18,720 bases of DNA, from the NCBI RefSeq assembly GCF_004359215.1, contig NC_090614.1:4501541-4520260 (forward strand), read 5' to 3'. Below, one piece after another: positions 1-8,780 of this stretch. Position numbers and translations under genes: made by a program. Position 1 is the stretch's first letter, and every line of letters begins with the position of its first letter. The notes beneath the pieces were generated by a model. It was given only the letters and a program-made list of their open reading frames with translations. It searched no databases and had not been told where the DNA came from. Source of the stretch: Bremia lactucae. Lineage: Eukaryota > Oomycota > Peronosporomycetes > Peronosporales > Peronosporaceae.

Positions 1-428
1 TTCAGTACAAGTCCACTTCGCACTGCTTCAGTTGCGAGTGGTGCCTTACGTTATTTCACGTACACTAGTACATGCAGAGGAAGACTTCTCTTTAAGGTAA
101 CTAGCTTAAAGAGGGTAAAATGAAAACTGCATTAATATAATTAAGTGTCTCTTTTTCTATCTTTGTAAATGCTAACTTAATTATAATCTAATACTAAACA
201 CGTAATTGAATTCTTATATTTATCTTATCTGTTACACTCTCTTTGATTACTCCTACAGCTGATTAGTCTGCGGAATAAATAGGTATAATGGTTTATACCT
301 ATTTATGGATATGAATTCTGAATATTACTATATATAGTAATATCCTGCAAATATTATCTACCTTTTAGATAATATATTAATTAACAACCTTTAAGTGTTA
401 ATTTCATTGAACGATACACCCCGTTACA
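1..428 (+). repeat. Partial Gypsy-type LTR, 3' portion, plus orientation
   Basis: The stretch ends in CCCCGTTACA at 428, and 20 bases later a gag-like start (ATGGATATG) follows, which sets the orientation. Bases about 240-428 reappear as a diverged reverse complement at 18264-18448, confirming a dispersed repeat. Four inverted repeats follow one another at about 275-400: ATAAATAGGTATAA with its complement, a palindrome around 322-343, ATATTATCTA with TAGATAATAT, and TTAACA with TGTTAA. The expected TGTAACGG start is not seen, so the LTR begins before base 1 or has lost its 5' end. No primer-binding site could be recognised after 428. Confidence 0.7.
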
Positions 429-448
429 CTACGCACGTTCCAACCAAC

Positions 449-790
449 ATGGATATGATAATTGAAGAGGGAGAGAGTTTTCAAGCCTCATAAAAGCTTT
501 TACTTTCACTTAATGCCTAAGAGGTTCGCTCACTTGCGTGACTACAAAAAGAAAGCCATAGAACGAATGAGATCGGCCGAATGCGGTGGGCCGTTAGCGC
601 CATATTGGTTGCTTTGAAATGGGACAATTAATATACGGCTATAGTCAACTTCATACAACATGAACATAACGCTACCCGAGAAAAGGTAACCTTGCTTCAA
701 CAGGATACTACAAATTTGCTAAGAATTCGCTATAAGATCGACCACCAAAACATCATTTTCCTACAGAATTATCCTTACCATATAGAAAAG
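449..790 (+). pseudogene. 5' fragment of a decayed Gypsy gag
   Basis: The reading begins MDMIIEEGESF, which matches the start of the gag at 7477 (MDMLDEEGGSF). Further similarity is scattered across frames, for example an AIERM stretch near 560 against AIERI in the other copy, and an open stretch at about 680-780 reading EKVTLLQQDTTNLL, which looks like a coiled coil. Stops and frameshifts break it after about 12 codons, so it cannot encode a protein. It sits directly downstream of the LTR and ends about 43 bp short of the stop codon of the HAD hydrolase. The 3' limit is estimated from where similarity fades. Confidence 0.6.
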
Positions 791-833
791 GCAAAATTAT
801 TTAATTTATAACAGTAAAAATTCCCGTTTCAGC

Positions 834-1592
834 TTAATGGTAAACAATTTGCTGCAACGTGTCAATTAAGTCCTTCGCTTCAAGGATCGGCGGTTTCTGA
901 CTTTCCCTGCATAGGAGCAGGGCTTGTGCACCCACGGCCCTTGCAGCTTTATAATCTTTCGTAAGATGATCACCAACGTGCAAAAAATTGCTAGGAACCA
1001 CGCGTTCGCCATTTCCCTGGAGATTTTTAAACGTTGAATTAAAGATTGACGCGTGTGGCTTCATGTGTGGCTGGTCATATGACTTCGTAACAACATAAAA
1101 AAAGTCTCGCAGCCCGAGGCCAACCAGCAGCGGCTCCAGTCTCTCATCAAAGTTCGAGAAAACGCCCATGGGCACGCCCGACTTTTGTAAAAGTTCGAGA
1201 GTCGGCCGCACGTCGTCAAATACCGACCAGGCCTCCGGACGGCCAAAATGCGCGTACAATTGACTTGTGAAGCGCTCACTCTGCTCTGTATTAATTGAGG
1301 TGCAGATGAACACTTCCGCTCGATTCATTACGCGAATGACCAAGTCGCGCCACCACGTGAACGCGGAGGGGTCGGTGCCGTCAGATCCAAAGTTTGGTCT
1401 GCGCTGCGATAGCATTCGGAATTCGGACGGGAAGTGCGCTGTGAGCGCTTTTGTCAATACGGTGCGGCGCGACGATGAGAAGGAATTCCCAGATTCTGCC
1501 TCCCAAAAGCGAAGATACGTTGCTCCAATGGCTTCTGCCGGACGCAGCAGCGTGCCAGTGGCGTCCAGTGTCAGGTACTGCCAAGTTCTCAT
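834..1592 (-). CDS. HAD-superfamily hydrolase, HDHD3-like
   Basis: A 252-residue protein with the haloacid dehalogenase motifs in order. Motif I is LDATGT with nucleophile Asp10; motif II is SNFD with Ser146; motif III is Lys178 in HMKPH; motif IV is HVGDHLTKD with Asp208 and Asp213. Residues about 20-125 form the helical C1-type cap. The family hydrolyses small phosphorylated or halogenated substrates through an aspartyl intermediate, but the HDHD3 branch has no firmly assigned substrate. Position +2 of motif I is Thr12, not the Asp of classical phosphatases, so activity may differ or be weak. Length is normal for the family. The frame is intact and lies 144 bp downstream of the ALAS stop on the same strand. 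There is no evident targeting signal. Family call is secure; substrate is unknown. Confidence 0.88.
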   Translation of the reverse strand: MRTWQYLTLDATGTLLRPAEAIGATYLRFWEAESGNSFSSSRRTVLTKALTAHFPSEFRMLSQRRPNFGSDGTDPSAFTWWRDLVIRVMNRAEVFICTSINTEQSERFTSQLYAHFGRPEAWSVFDDVRPTLELLQKSGVPMGVFSNFDERLEPLLVGLGLRDFFYVVTKSYDQPHMKPHASIFNSTFKNLQGNGERVVPSNFLHVGDHLTKDYKAARAVGAQALLLCRESQKPPILEAKDLIDTLQQIVYH

Positions 1593-1736
1593 TCTCTTAC
1601 TGCTTCGGTAAGAACAAAATGGAAAATAAAGTTAAAAGACAGATGAACAAGCTCAGATAACGTCAGACTTTATGATGTACAATAATTGTATAAAACACAA
1701 CTACTTTTCCATCATAATGCCTTAAGTAAAAAAACC

Positions 1737-3413
1737 TCAAGCAGCACAGGCAACCTCAGCCGATTGCATCATGAATTCCTCGTCAAATCCTAGAGGTGAA
1801 TTCGTCCACTCCACCTTCGGCAGATACTCCCCATTGGCCACATAGTGGCGAGGGAGATCAAGTGTAGTCCACACGTCCTCAAGCGCAGTCATGAGGTCCT
1901 CCACCATGGCATCCGTATGGGTTGGCAACGGCGTCAGACGCAAACGCTCTTCGCCACGCGGCACAGTAGGAAAGTTGATTGGCTGCACGTAGATGTGATA
2001 TTTCTCCATTAAAATACGCGAGGCTTCCTTCACTTTCACGGCGTCGCATACCATTAACGGAATAATATGACTCACACTTGGCAGCAGCGGAAAGCCAGCA
2101 TCCACCAGTTTAATTTTCAGTTCTTGCGAGCGCGTATGCATCGCCATCCGCTCCACCTGACTCTCCATCAAGTGATTCACTGATGCACGGGCACCAGCAG
2201 CTAGCATAGGAGGCATGGACGAGCTGAAGATAAACCCCGAGGCGCATGACCGCATGGCGTCGACCAGTGCCGCATTGCCAGCCACGTACCCGCCCATGAT
2301 GCCGTAACCCTTTGCAAGGGTACCAGTGACCATTGTAATCCGATCCAGACAATGGTCGCGCTCGGCAACACCAGCCCCGCGGTTGCCATAGAGACCAACG
2401 GCGTGCACCTCATCATTAAAAGTCATGGCTCCGTATTTGTCCGCGAGATCACAAATCTCGTGCAATGGGGCGACCGTGCCCTCCATGGAATTAACGCTTT
2501 CAAAAAGAATGAGCTTCGGAGCCTTCGGGTCAGCCAATCGAAGCTTCTCTTCGAGGTCAATCATGTCATTATGCTTGTATACAAACTTTTGCGCACCGCT
2601 GTTGCGGATTCCTTGGATCATTGAGGCGTGGTTAAGACTGTCCGAGAACATGATGAGGTCTGGAAAGATTTTAGTCAGAGTGCTAATCACGCTATCGTTG
2701 GCCACGTAGCATGAAGTGAAGAGCAGCGCAGCCTCCTGCTGGTGAAGATTGGCCAGATCTCGTTCGAGCAGCACGTGGTTATGATTCGTGCCAGAGATGT
2801 TGCGCGTGCCTCCAGAGCCAGCGCCAGACTTCATAAGATATTCCTGCATCGCAGAAATAACTTTCGGATTCTGACCCATGCTCAAATAATCGTTCGAGCA
2901 CCACGCGACAACCTCTTTCGTCTTTCCTGAGACTTCGTGGTGTGTAGCGCGGGGGAACTTTCCACGTTTGCGTTCCAGATCGGCAAAGAGACGGTAGCGG
3001 CCCTCACGTTTGATGGTTTCGATCGTCTGCGCAAAACCATTTTCATATTGAGAAGCTGAGAGGCCACCGACACGCGTCTGGCGAGTGGGGGTAGTGGGAA
3101 ATTGCGCGACCGCAGACGAGTAAGGCTTGGGTACGCCAAGTTGCTTCGCCTTCTGTTGCTGCACCTTCTTCTTAATTTCTGCGATACGCTTTAGAGTGGC
3201 ATCGGAAGTCGTTGATGTTGCATGCGCCTGTGAGGACGTTGGGCCACTGGCGGCTGCTGCGGCCATGATTGACGACATATGAGGACACAACTTCGCTAGC
3301 TGTGCGATATTGGGCAGTAAAGCAGCACGAGCAGTGGGAAGTGCGTGCATGAAGGGACAGCGCGATGCGGCTTGCATGCGACCAGCGGCGACGGATGCAC
3401 GGGTTAGAGCCAT
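1737..3413 (-). CDS. ALAS: 5-aminolevulinate synthase, mitochondrial
   Basis: A 558-residue pyridoxal-phosphate enzyme that condenses glycine with succinyl-CoA to 5-aminolevulinate, the first step of haem synthesis by the C4 route in the mitochondrial matrix. The catalytic core runs from about residue 130 to 535. It contains [10 protein letters not shown] (171-180), the glycine-rich [13 protein letters not shown] (197-209), [11 protein letters not shown] (333-343) with Asp334 and His337 for the cofactor, and Lys368 in GTLAKGYG as Schiff-base lysine. The N-terminal 60 residues are basic and Ala/Ser-rich, fitting a mitochondrial presequence. They hold two Cys-Pro pairs (19-20, RCPFM; 43-44, LCPHM) like the haem-regulatory motifs of animal ALAS. 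The frame is uninterrupted; the first Met of the frame is used because it gives the complete presequence. The final 20 residues are family-variable. Confidence 0.97.
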   Translation of the reverse strand: MALTRASVAAGRMQAASRCPFMHALPTARAALLPNIAQLAKLCPHMSSIMAAAAASGPTSSQAHATSTTSDATLKRIAEIKKKVQQQKAKQLGVPKPYSSAVAQFPTTPTRQTRVGGLSASQYENGFAQTIETIKREGRYRLFADLERKRGKFPRATHHEVSGKTKEVVAWCSNDYLSMGQNPKVISAMQEYLMKSGAGSGGTRNISGTNHNHVLLERDLANLHQQEAALLFTSCYVANDSVISTLTKIFPDLIMFSDSLNHASMIQGIRNSGAQKFVYKHNDMIDLEEKLRLADPKAPKLILFESVNSMEGTVAPLHEICDLADKYGAMTFNDEVHAVGLYGNRGAGVAERDHCLDRITMVTGTLAKGYGIMGGYVAGNAALVDAMRSCASGFIFSSSMPPMLAAGARASVNHLMESQVERMAMHTRSQELKIKLVDAGFPLLPSVSHIIPLMVCDAVKVKEASRILMEKYHIYVQPINFPTVPRGEERLRLTPLPTHTDAMVEDLMTALEDVWTTLDLPRHYVANGEYLPKVEWTNSPLGFDEEFMMQSAEVACAA

Positions 3414-3444
3414 TTAATTCGGGTGCTCTGCTATTCTCGAATTT

Positions 3445-3461
3445 TAAAGTGCCAATGAAAA
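3445..3461 (-). promoter_or_regulatory. Weak Inr-like element upstream of ALAS
   Basis: On the minus strand, about 32-48 bases before the ALAS ATG, the sequence TTTCATTGGCACTTT resembles the oomycete Inr consensus GCTCATTYYNCAWTTT in its TCATT core and TTT end, but the centre does not fit and one base is missing. The position suits the short 5' leaders of oomycete genes. This is only a candidate. Confidence 0.25.
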
Positions 3462-3552
3462 CGGAAGGGTACACGTGGGATAGAGTATCCAGGCTACAAC
3501 GACTGAAACTTTAATTATACGAGGTTTAATGTATAGGATTGTGCAAGCATTC

Positions 3553-3849
3553 TTATTCTAAAACATTTGCTTTAGCAGATTTAGACTTGAAACGGTTTCG
3601 ACGTGTCGTCCCTCCCAAAATCGTGCAGCGACGAGCCATATCCTTACAAACACCAAGACATTGAGCTGGACCACAGTAGAAATGGAGATAGAATCTTGGC
3701 AGCAGCTTGATTTGACAAGAAGCCCAACCCAGATTGGCACGATGGGCAGCAGAGGCGCAGCGCAGATTATGCAATCGAGGTCCACATGGTTCTATCAATT
3801 TCGGATGGAAAGTTTTGAATTGATTTGGTGCCTCGACTAACATTTTCAT
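3553..3849 (-). CDS. Uncertain small cysteine-rich ORF
   Basis: An open frame of 98 codons in the roughly 1.1-kb interval between ALAS and GET3. The product would be basic, with several cysteines in its second half, including CLGVCKDMARRC, and a lysine/arginine-rich end. No signal peptide, membrane segment or known domain could be recognised. A second open frame of 75 codons overlaps it on the same strand, so the choice of frame is not certain. It could be a lineage-specific small gene, an exon of an unspliced model or chance. The rest of the interval, 3850-4500, is AT-rich and shows nothing recognisable apart from the GET3 promoter. Confidence 0.2.
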   Translation of the reverse strand: MKMLVEAPNQFKTFHPKLIEPCGPRLHNLRCASAAHRANLGWASCQIKLLPRFYLHFYCGPAQCLGVCKDMARRCTILGGTTRRNRFKSKSAKANVLE

Positions 3850-4510
3850 GTCGGTTAAGCATCAGCGTCATCCCATTACATGCGTCACCGTGGGAGATGT
3901 TGCCTGACAAGTGACTCCTTCAATGTTTGGTGGCAATTGTGTCACTCAAAGTTCTAGCTTCCTATCTCGATTGTGCCCGCTTTGTTTAGGGTTTGCTTCG
4001 TAGTAGATGCTGGCCTTAAGCTTGATGCTGGATGTCGGCATGAGCTCCCTTGCGCTACAGCATCTTGGAAACACATGACTGGGTTACGCGATCTCGAATT
4101 CTACACACCCCGGACAGAACAGGTACAAATGTGAAAAGCTGATTTATAATGAATGCTATTACCGCTTCTTAATCGTCAAAGAAGACATTTAAAGCTAAAT
4201 TTTGCGGGATGGACCCGTATGTATCTAAAAATATGTAAACGAAATACACGTCAATATTCCAAAGTTTGGTAGTATTGAAATTGTTAAGTCAAAAATGAAT
4301 AACTAATAATTTTTTTTGTACTTCTTTACTTATGTGACGGGATAATCCGGGCTAATTAAAGAAAAGGTGGGATTCCCTAATTTTATAGCTTTTACTTTGA
4401 AATTGACCATGTCCGCTATTTTATCTGTCATATAGCCGAATTTAATTCTTTTCTTTCTTTATTACATATGATTAGACTAAAACAAAGCATAAAAAACAAA
4501 GCATCGAATC

Positions 4511-4526
4511 GTTCATTCAGCACTTT
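4511..4526 (+). promoter_or_regulatory. Oomycete Inr-type core promoter of GET3
   Basis: GTTCATTCAGCACTTT agrees with the oomycete initiator consensus GCTCATTYYNCAWTTT at 13 of 16 positions. It ends two bases before the ATG at 4529. If transcription starts inside the element, the 5' leader would be only about 10-15 bases. The consensus is established for oomycete genes; its use here is inferred from position and match. Confidence 0.55.
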
Positions 4527-4528
4527 AA

Positions 4529-5653
4529 ATGGCGGAACAAGAAGTCGACGTTCCTGAGGCAAGCCTGCGCAATCTGGTCGCGCAAAAATCGCTGCAGTGG
4601 ATATTTGTAGGAGGAAAGGGTGGGGTAGGAAAGACTACTACGTCTTGTTGTCTCGCAATCCAGCTAGCAGCGCAGCGCGAGAAGGTGCTCATCGTGTCCA
4701 CGGACCCTGCCCACAATCTTAGGTGCGCTCAAGATTTATATTGCATCCCTGTCATTTGTGTAACACTTTACATTGCAGTGATGCGTTTGGACAGAAATTT
4801 ACGCGTGAGCCAACACCTGTTAAAGGGTTTTCTAATTTGGCGGTCATGGAGATTGATCCCAACGTGGACGTACGTGAAGGCTTTGGGATCTAACTGTTAC
4901 TGAACGCTGCTACGCATACTAATTCTGTGCAATGTTTGGTGCTATTATTAGCTGGAGGAGATGAATGCTGACGGCGTACAGGACAATTCAGGCATGGCCT
5001 CGTTTATGAAAGATCTGACGAACTCCATCCCGGGAATTGACGAGGCCATGAGCTTCGCTGAACTTATGAAGCAAGTGCAAAACATGGACTACTCGGTTAT
5101 TGTATTCGACACAGCACCTACAGGACACACGCTTCGGTTGCTTAGTTTCCCGACGGCGCTGGATAAAGCTTTTGACAAGATCTTATCCCTTAAGAACCAG
5201 TTTTCGGGCATGTTTTCTCAAGTCTCGGCTTTGCTTGGAGGTGCATTGCCTTCGCAGGAGATGCTGCTAGGCAAGCTCGAGCAAACGCGTGAGGTCATTC
5301 AGAAGGTGAACGCGCAATTTAAAGACCCGGGACGCACTACCTTTGTGTGCGTATGCATTCCCGAATTCCTATCACTCTATGAGACCGAGCGACTTGTACA
5401 GGAGCTCACGAAGTATGAAATCGACGTGCATAATATAGTAGTCAATCAAGTGCTGTACCCGGAAGAGGGATCAACATGCAAGAGCTGCAGCGCCCGCCAA
5501 AGGATGCAGCAAAAGTACATTGATCAGATTTATGATTTGTATGAAGATTTTCATGTGGTGGAGATGCCACTCCTGACGGAGGAGGTGCGTGGCGTTCCGT
5601 CTCTGAAAGCTTTCTCTACGAATCTGCTAGCGCCATATGAGCCTAATCCGTGA
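4529..5653 (+). CDS. GET3: ATPase GET3/ASNA1 (tail-anchored protein targeting), exons 4529-4722, 4779-4869, 4952-5653
   Basis: Splicing three exons gives 328 residues, the usual length. GET3 is a cytosolic dimeric ATPase that receives tail-anchored membrane proteins and delivers them to the ER receptor. Seen in the sequence are the deviant Walker [11 protein letters not shown] (28-37) with signature Lys30, switch I DPAHNLSDAFG (59-69, formed across the first junction) with catalytic Asp59, switch II DTAPTGH (148-154), a Met/hydrophobic stretch at about 175-210 for the substrate groove, and the zinc-binding CKSC (271-274) that holds the dimer. Exon junctions were set by GT-AG ends and by family continuity: AG|T codes Ser65, and GAC|CTG joins Asp95 to Leu96. 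The ATG follows an Inr-like promoter directly. Its 3' end converges on YJU2. All catalytic residues are present, so it is probably functional. Confidence 0.95.
4723..4778 (+). other. GET3 intron 1 (56 bp)
   Basis: It begins GTGCGC and ends TTGCAG, interrupts codon Ser65 after its second base, and contains in-frame stops. Removing it restores switch I of GET3 exactly. Confidence 0.9.
4870..4951 (+). other. GET3 intron 2 (82 bp)
   Basis: It begins GTACGT, ends TTATTAG, lies between codons, and contains a good branch-point candidate ATACTAATT about 35 bases before the acceptor. Splicing joins the IDPNVD segment to LEEMNADG in frame. A donor four bases downstream (GTGAAG) is the main alternative but would shift the frame. 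Confidence 0.85.
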
Positions 5654-5724
5654 CAAGTTGAGGTTTGCCTTTGCTAAGCTTGGTAAAGGGATGAGATTGC
5701 TTAGAAATGCGCTGGAACTTGGTC

Positions 5725-6591
5725 CTACTCGCTGTCACTATATTCTGCCACCAAGCTAGGAACAGGTTTAATCGGGGTTTTGGCCTTCAGTATCGTTTCC
5801 TGTTTTAAGAGTGCCGTTGCCTTTTTTTTAAATGCTACAGCTAACTTTAGCGGGGGCGTCGTTGACTTATTAACATTTGTTTCGCTCAAGATGGTCCGCC
5901 CCAAAACAGTCTTGGCCTTATCAGTTGTACCATGCACGGGTTCATTCAATGCATTCTGTGACTGCTGCAATAACAATTTCTCTGTGAATACACGACGAGC
6001 CTCCTGTCTATCATCCTCAAACTGCTTGTCGCGCTCCTCGCTGTTCTGCTTATCGACATTCGCGTGCTGCTGTAGTAGCTTGTCTGTGTCTACCTTGGCG
6101 TGGCGCTGATTTATGGCCTTGATCTCGTCAAGCGCATCTAAAATATCCATTTCACGCTTGGAGTCAAGCGTTCGATTTTCAAGTGCCTTCATTGCGTCTC
6201 CTTTCTCCTCCTCGGCCCGCTGAGTGATGGCCGCCTCCTCCTCGTCCTCATTCTCCCTCCAAGGCTCAAAGTTGCGCTGACAGCCGTGCTCAGCAGCATA
6301 GTCACCTCGTTTGGGATCCGTTTTAAAGGTGATCTCGGAAGAACATGTTATACACTTTATGTAGAAGCGGTAAATGCGGATACCGTGGTAATTCTCCTCA
6401 AGCACCTCTTCCTTACGCGAATTAAACTTTTTGCCCCGATACATGTACTCGCCGCACGTGGCGCATTGGATGGAAAAGGGTAGCATCATTCGGACCTCTA
6501 CTTGCTCATTTTTAGGTTTCTTTCGGCGTGGTACCAGCGACGGATCGAAATCCGGCGGAAAGTATTTGTTCAGCACCTTGCGCTCGCCCAT
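5725..6591 (-). CDS. YJU2: YJU2/CCDC94-family pre-mRNA splicing factor
   Basis: A 288-residue nuclear protein of the YJU2 (CWC16/CCDC94) family, which joins the Prp19-associated spliceosome and promotes the first catalytic step. The N-terminal part begins MGERKVLNKYFPPDFDPS and carries the family zinc site, CATC (43-46) and CITC (80-83), followed by a TDPKRGDYAAEHG stretch typical of the domain. Residues about 125-215 are rich in Glu, Lys, Gln and Arg and predicted to be helical or coiled coil. The C-terminus is basic and ends in an acidic YSDSE. The frame could begin 13 codons earlier at 6630, but the internal Met at 6591 matches the conserved family start, so it was chosen. It converges on GET3 with 71 bp between the stops. 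No recognisable Inr lies upstream. Confidence 0.93.
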   Translation of the reverse strand: MGERKVLNKYFPPDFDPSLVPRRKKPKNEQVEVRMMLPFSIQCATCGEYMYRGKKFNSRKEEVLEENYHGIRIYRFYIKCITCSSEITFKTDPKRGDYAAEHGCQRNFEPWRENEDEEEAAITQRAEEEKGDAMKALENRTLDSKREMDILDALDEIKAINQRHAKVDTDKLLQQHANVDKQNSEERDKQFEDDRQEARRVFTEKLLLQQSQNALNEPVHGTTDKAKTVLGRTILSETNVNKSTTPPLKLAVAFKKKATALLKQETILKAKTPIKPVPSLVAEYSDSE

Positions 6592-6899
6592 TGAAAGACG
6601 ATATGTTTTTCGAAGGCAAAAAAAAAGCATTTAGATTATGGGTATTTTAGGGACGAACTATTTATTCCAATAAGATTGTAGACAATTGCGCCGAATGCCA
6701 TAACGAGAAATTTTAGAGCTACATTCTATGTTATAAGAATATAGTCAGATTTGAAAGATTACAAATTTTCTTTTTTCGGACATCCTTTGCAATATGTCCA
6801 GGTTAGCTAGACTCGTACCACAAATTTCTCCCACTATTGGACCACAATCGGCCGGGCTGTAATCGTTGATAAGCCGTTAATGAGGCACAATTCACATAA
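6592..6899. other. Intergenic, nothing recognised
   Basis: AT-rich sequence upstream of YJU2 and before the Gypsy LTR. It must hold the YJU2 promoter, but no Inr match or other signal was found. TGTAATCG near 6858 is a possible decayed LTR start (expected TGTAACGG); this cannot be decided without a second LTR copy. Confidence 0.4.
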
Positions 6900-7426
6900 T
6901 GTGTAAAATACCCTTTTTCTATTTAAAATATGTAATATTATTAAAAATTCCATTTATATGGCTAAAAATCGTGGCAGCTGTAGTCCCGTTTCATAAGTAT
7001 TATTTCCTATAAGAGGAATAATAAATATTGTTCCCTATAGGAGGAAATAATTAATTCGTACAAAATTATTATCTATACTGATATTAGCTCTATTGATGGT
7101 TGATTAAAGTACAAATCAACCCCGCCAATCGATACAAGACACGATTGTGCGGTGCGCAATAAGGCGCCATACTTAGTAAGTTATTAATATAATAAGTTCA
7201 GTAGTAGATAGAAGATCGTAACGTTGGAAACTAAATATACTAATACAGTTTTACTTTTCTTTATTCCAAGCCTTAGTTTAGATCTTTAAGCTAAAGACCC
7301 TTAGCTTCTTAAGAAACCTTTCTCTGTACCTTTGTGTTCGTGAAATTTTAAGGCACCCCACCTACACTGAAATCAGTATAAGATTAACTAGTACTAATTA
7401 GTCTTAGTGAAGGATGCCCCGTTACA
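6900..7426 (+). repeat. 5' LTR of the plus-strand Gypsy element (left end approximate)
   Basis: The right end is fixed by GCCCCGTTACA at 7416-7426, the same terminal motif as the LTR at 1-428, followed 50 bases on by a gag ATG. The body is AT-rich and contains inverted repeats, including GGTTGATT with AATCAACC at about 7098-7121 and a set of TTTCCTATA/GAGGAATAAT repeats near 7000-7055. Apart from its last bases it is not similar to the LTR at the window start, so it belongs to another family. The left boundary and the target duplication were not found, and no 3' partner LTR is in the window. Confidence 0.55.
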
Positions 7427-7476
7427 CCTGATAGCATTTGGTAGTCCGTTCAACGACCTAAGGACGCTCATCCAAC

Positions 7477-8468
7477 ATGGACATGTTGGATGAAGAAGGT
7501 GGGAGCTTTTCAGTCCCTCGAGAAGGCTATCACGCCACGCGTGAAGGATTTACTCATTTGAGTGACCTTGAATGGAGAGCGATCGAACGAATTAGCTCGG
7601 TCGTAGGCGGGCCAGCCGTTTGCGCCATGCTGTTGCGACGAAAGTGAAATTTGGCATGTCCAACTTAGCCAGACGTGCCAAATCTTGGGCCTTGAGGACG
7701 ACCCATAAGTCTTTGGGTCATATGAGGTCTTTAAGACCCGGCTCAGACAAACATTTGAGCTGCCACATACCGAATTCAGGGCTCGAGCCGAGCTCCTGAA
7801 TTTGAAGCAGGGCAAGCGTAACATTCACGCTTACGCCCAATATACACGATACCTTGTAAGTTGTATTGTTAGTCATCCAATTGGTGAACAAACACAGGTG
7901 GCTGTATTTATTAAAGGTCTTGCAGACGGTCCTGTTAACACCCACCTATTCCGGCTAGAATTATAGTCACTCGACCAAGCGATGTCTATAGCGGAAAGGA
8001 GGACTTCAGCCGGAAGCAGACTTTCGTCCACTCGGGTGCATATCGTTCACCGATACGACAAGACAACGGAGGTCCAGAGCCCATGGATCTCTCGTATAAG
8101 AGAGCGAGAAACCTCGCTCTTCAAGTTACAAACGGTTACAAAAATGTAATCCCTGTCAAAAGACGGGCCACTACGCCGATGAGTGTAGTGCCCCACGGAC
8201 AGTGCCTGAAAACAGTGAGCGATACGACCGACCCCTCGCTAGAAACAGCGGAGGACGCTGATCCGACACTGTTGCAAAATCGCAACGTCGAGGCGGGATC
8301 GTCAATAAAACGGTCGGGGTCAGTAGGTGCGGAACGCCCTACTGATCCAGCAACGTCAAAAGAATTTGCAGGCCTTTTGGCGAGAGTTGCTCCTTACACA
8401 CAAACATTGTGTGCAACTGCCCCAGGGGATGAGGTTAACCCCATCAGTCTGAAAAGAAGTGTCAAATA
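7477..8468 (+). pseudogene. Gypsy gag with zinc knuckle (frameshifted)
   Basis: The gag starts MDMLDEEGGSF and stays open for about 57 codons to a TGA near 7648. The capsid-like retrotransposon gag domain continues in another frame at about 7725-8035 and contains LNLKQGKRNIHAYAQYTRYL and VAVFIKGLADGPVNTHLF. A MDLSY stretch lies at 8083, and at 8145-8186 there is a perfect CX2CX4HX4C zinc knuckle (CNPCQKTGHYADEC), which in live elements binds genomic RNA. At least two frameshifts and a TAG inside the capsid part break it. The first 50 codons are homologous to the remnant at 449-790. Confidence 0.8.
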
Positions 8469-8469
8469 A

Positions 8470-8780
8470 GTTGCCACTTAAGTCCCTAGTCGATTGTGGG
8501 GCGTCGAATTAATTTATTAGACTCCAATCGCTAGATGATCGTAGACTCAAACATTTTGAGCGCGATATCCCTCCAACGAGGATGACAGTGCGCCTTGCAA
8601 CACGCGCATCTGTCACGGTAAAGAAACGTGTACTTGGTATCCAATACACGTTAAAGGGTAAACAGTACTGTGTTGATTTCATCATACTAGATTTGATGAC
8701 AAATTTGATGTCATCCTTGGATTACTCTGGTTCAGAATTTACGAGCCATGTATAAACTTAGCATCAAGCCGTGACGATGC
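8470..8780 (+). pseudogene. Gypsy aspartic protease domain
   Basis: The active-site region reads SLVDCGASN at about 8483-8509, where Gypsy proteases normally have Asp-Ser/Thr-Gly, so the active-site Ser/Thr is replaced by Cys. A TAA follows directly after it. The rest of the fold continues with VTVKKRVLGIQYTLKGK and, after a frameshift, with DDKFDVILGLLWF, which corresponds to the conserved end of the domain. The domain lies between the gag zinc knuckle and the linker before RT, as expected. Confidence 0.7.

Noticed and set aside
1267..1660. Plus-strand frames over the HAD hydrolase start
   Set aside because: No recognisable protein; the minus-strand HAD frame explains the coding signal.
2352..2930. 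Plus-strand open frames of 60-94 codons within ALAS
   Set aside because: They are opposite highly conserved ALAS coding sequence, show no domain and follow from its codon bias.
6592..6630. 13-codon N-terminal extension of YJU2
   Set aside because: The family begins at MGERK-type sequence, and the extension is AT-rich leader containing a homopolymer run.
5780..6634. Plus-strand open frames of 65-109 codons opposite YJU2
   Set aside because: Shadows of a well-supported gene; their Ser/Cys-rich content is the complement of Lys/Glu/Gln-rich codons.
7510..7945. Minus-strand open frames opposite gag
   Set aside because: No coherent motif; the plus-strand gag capsid region accounts for the sequence.
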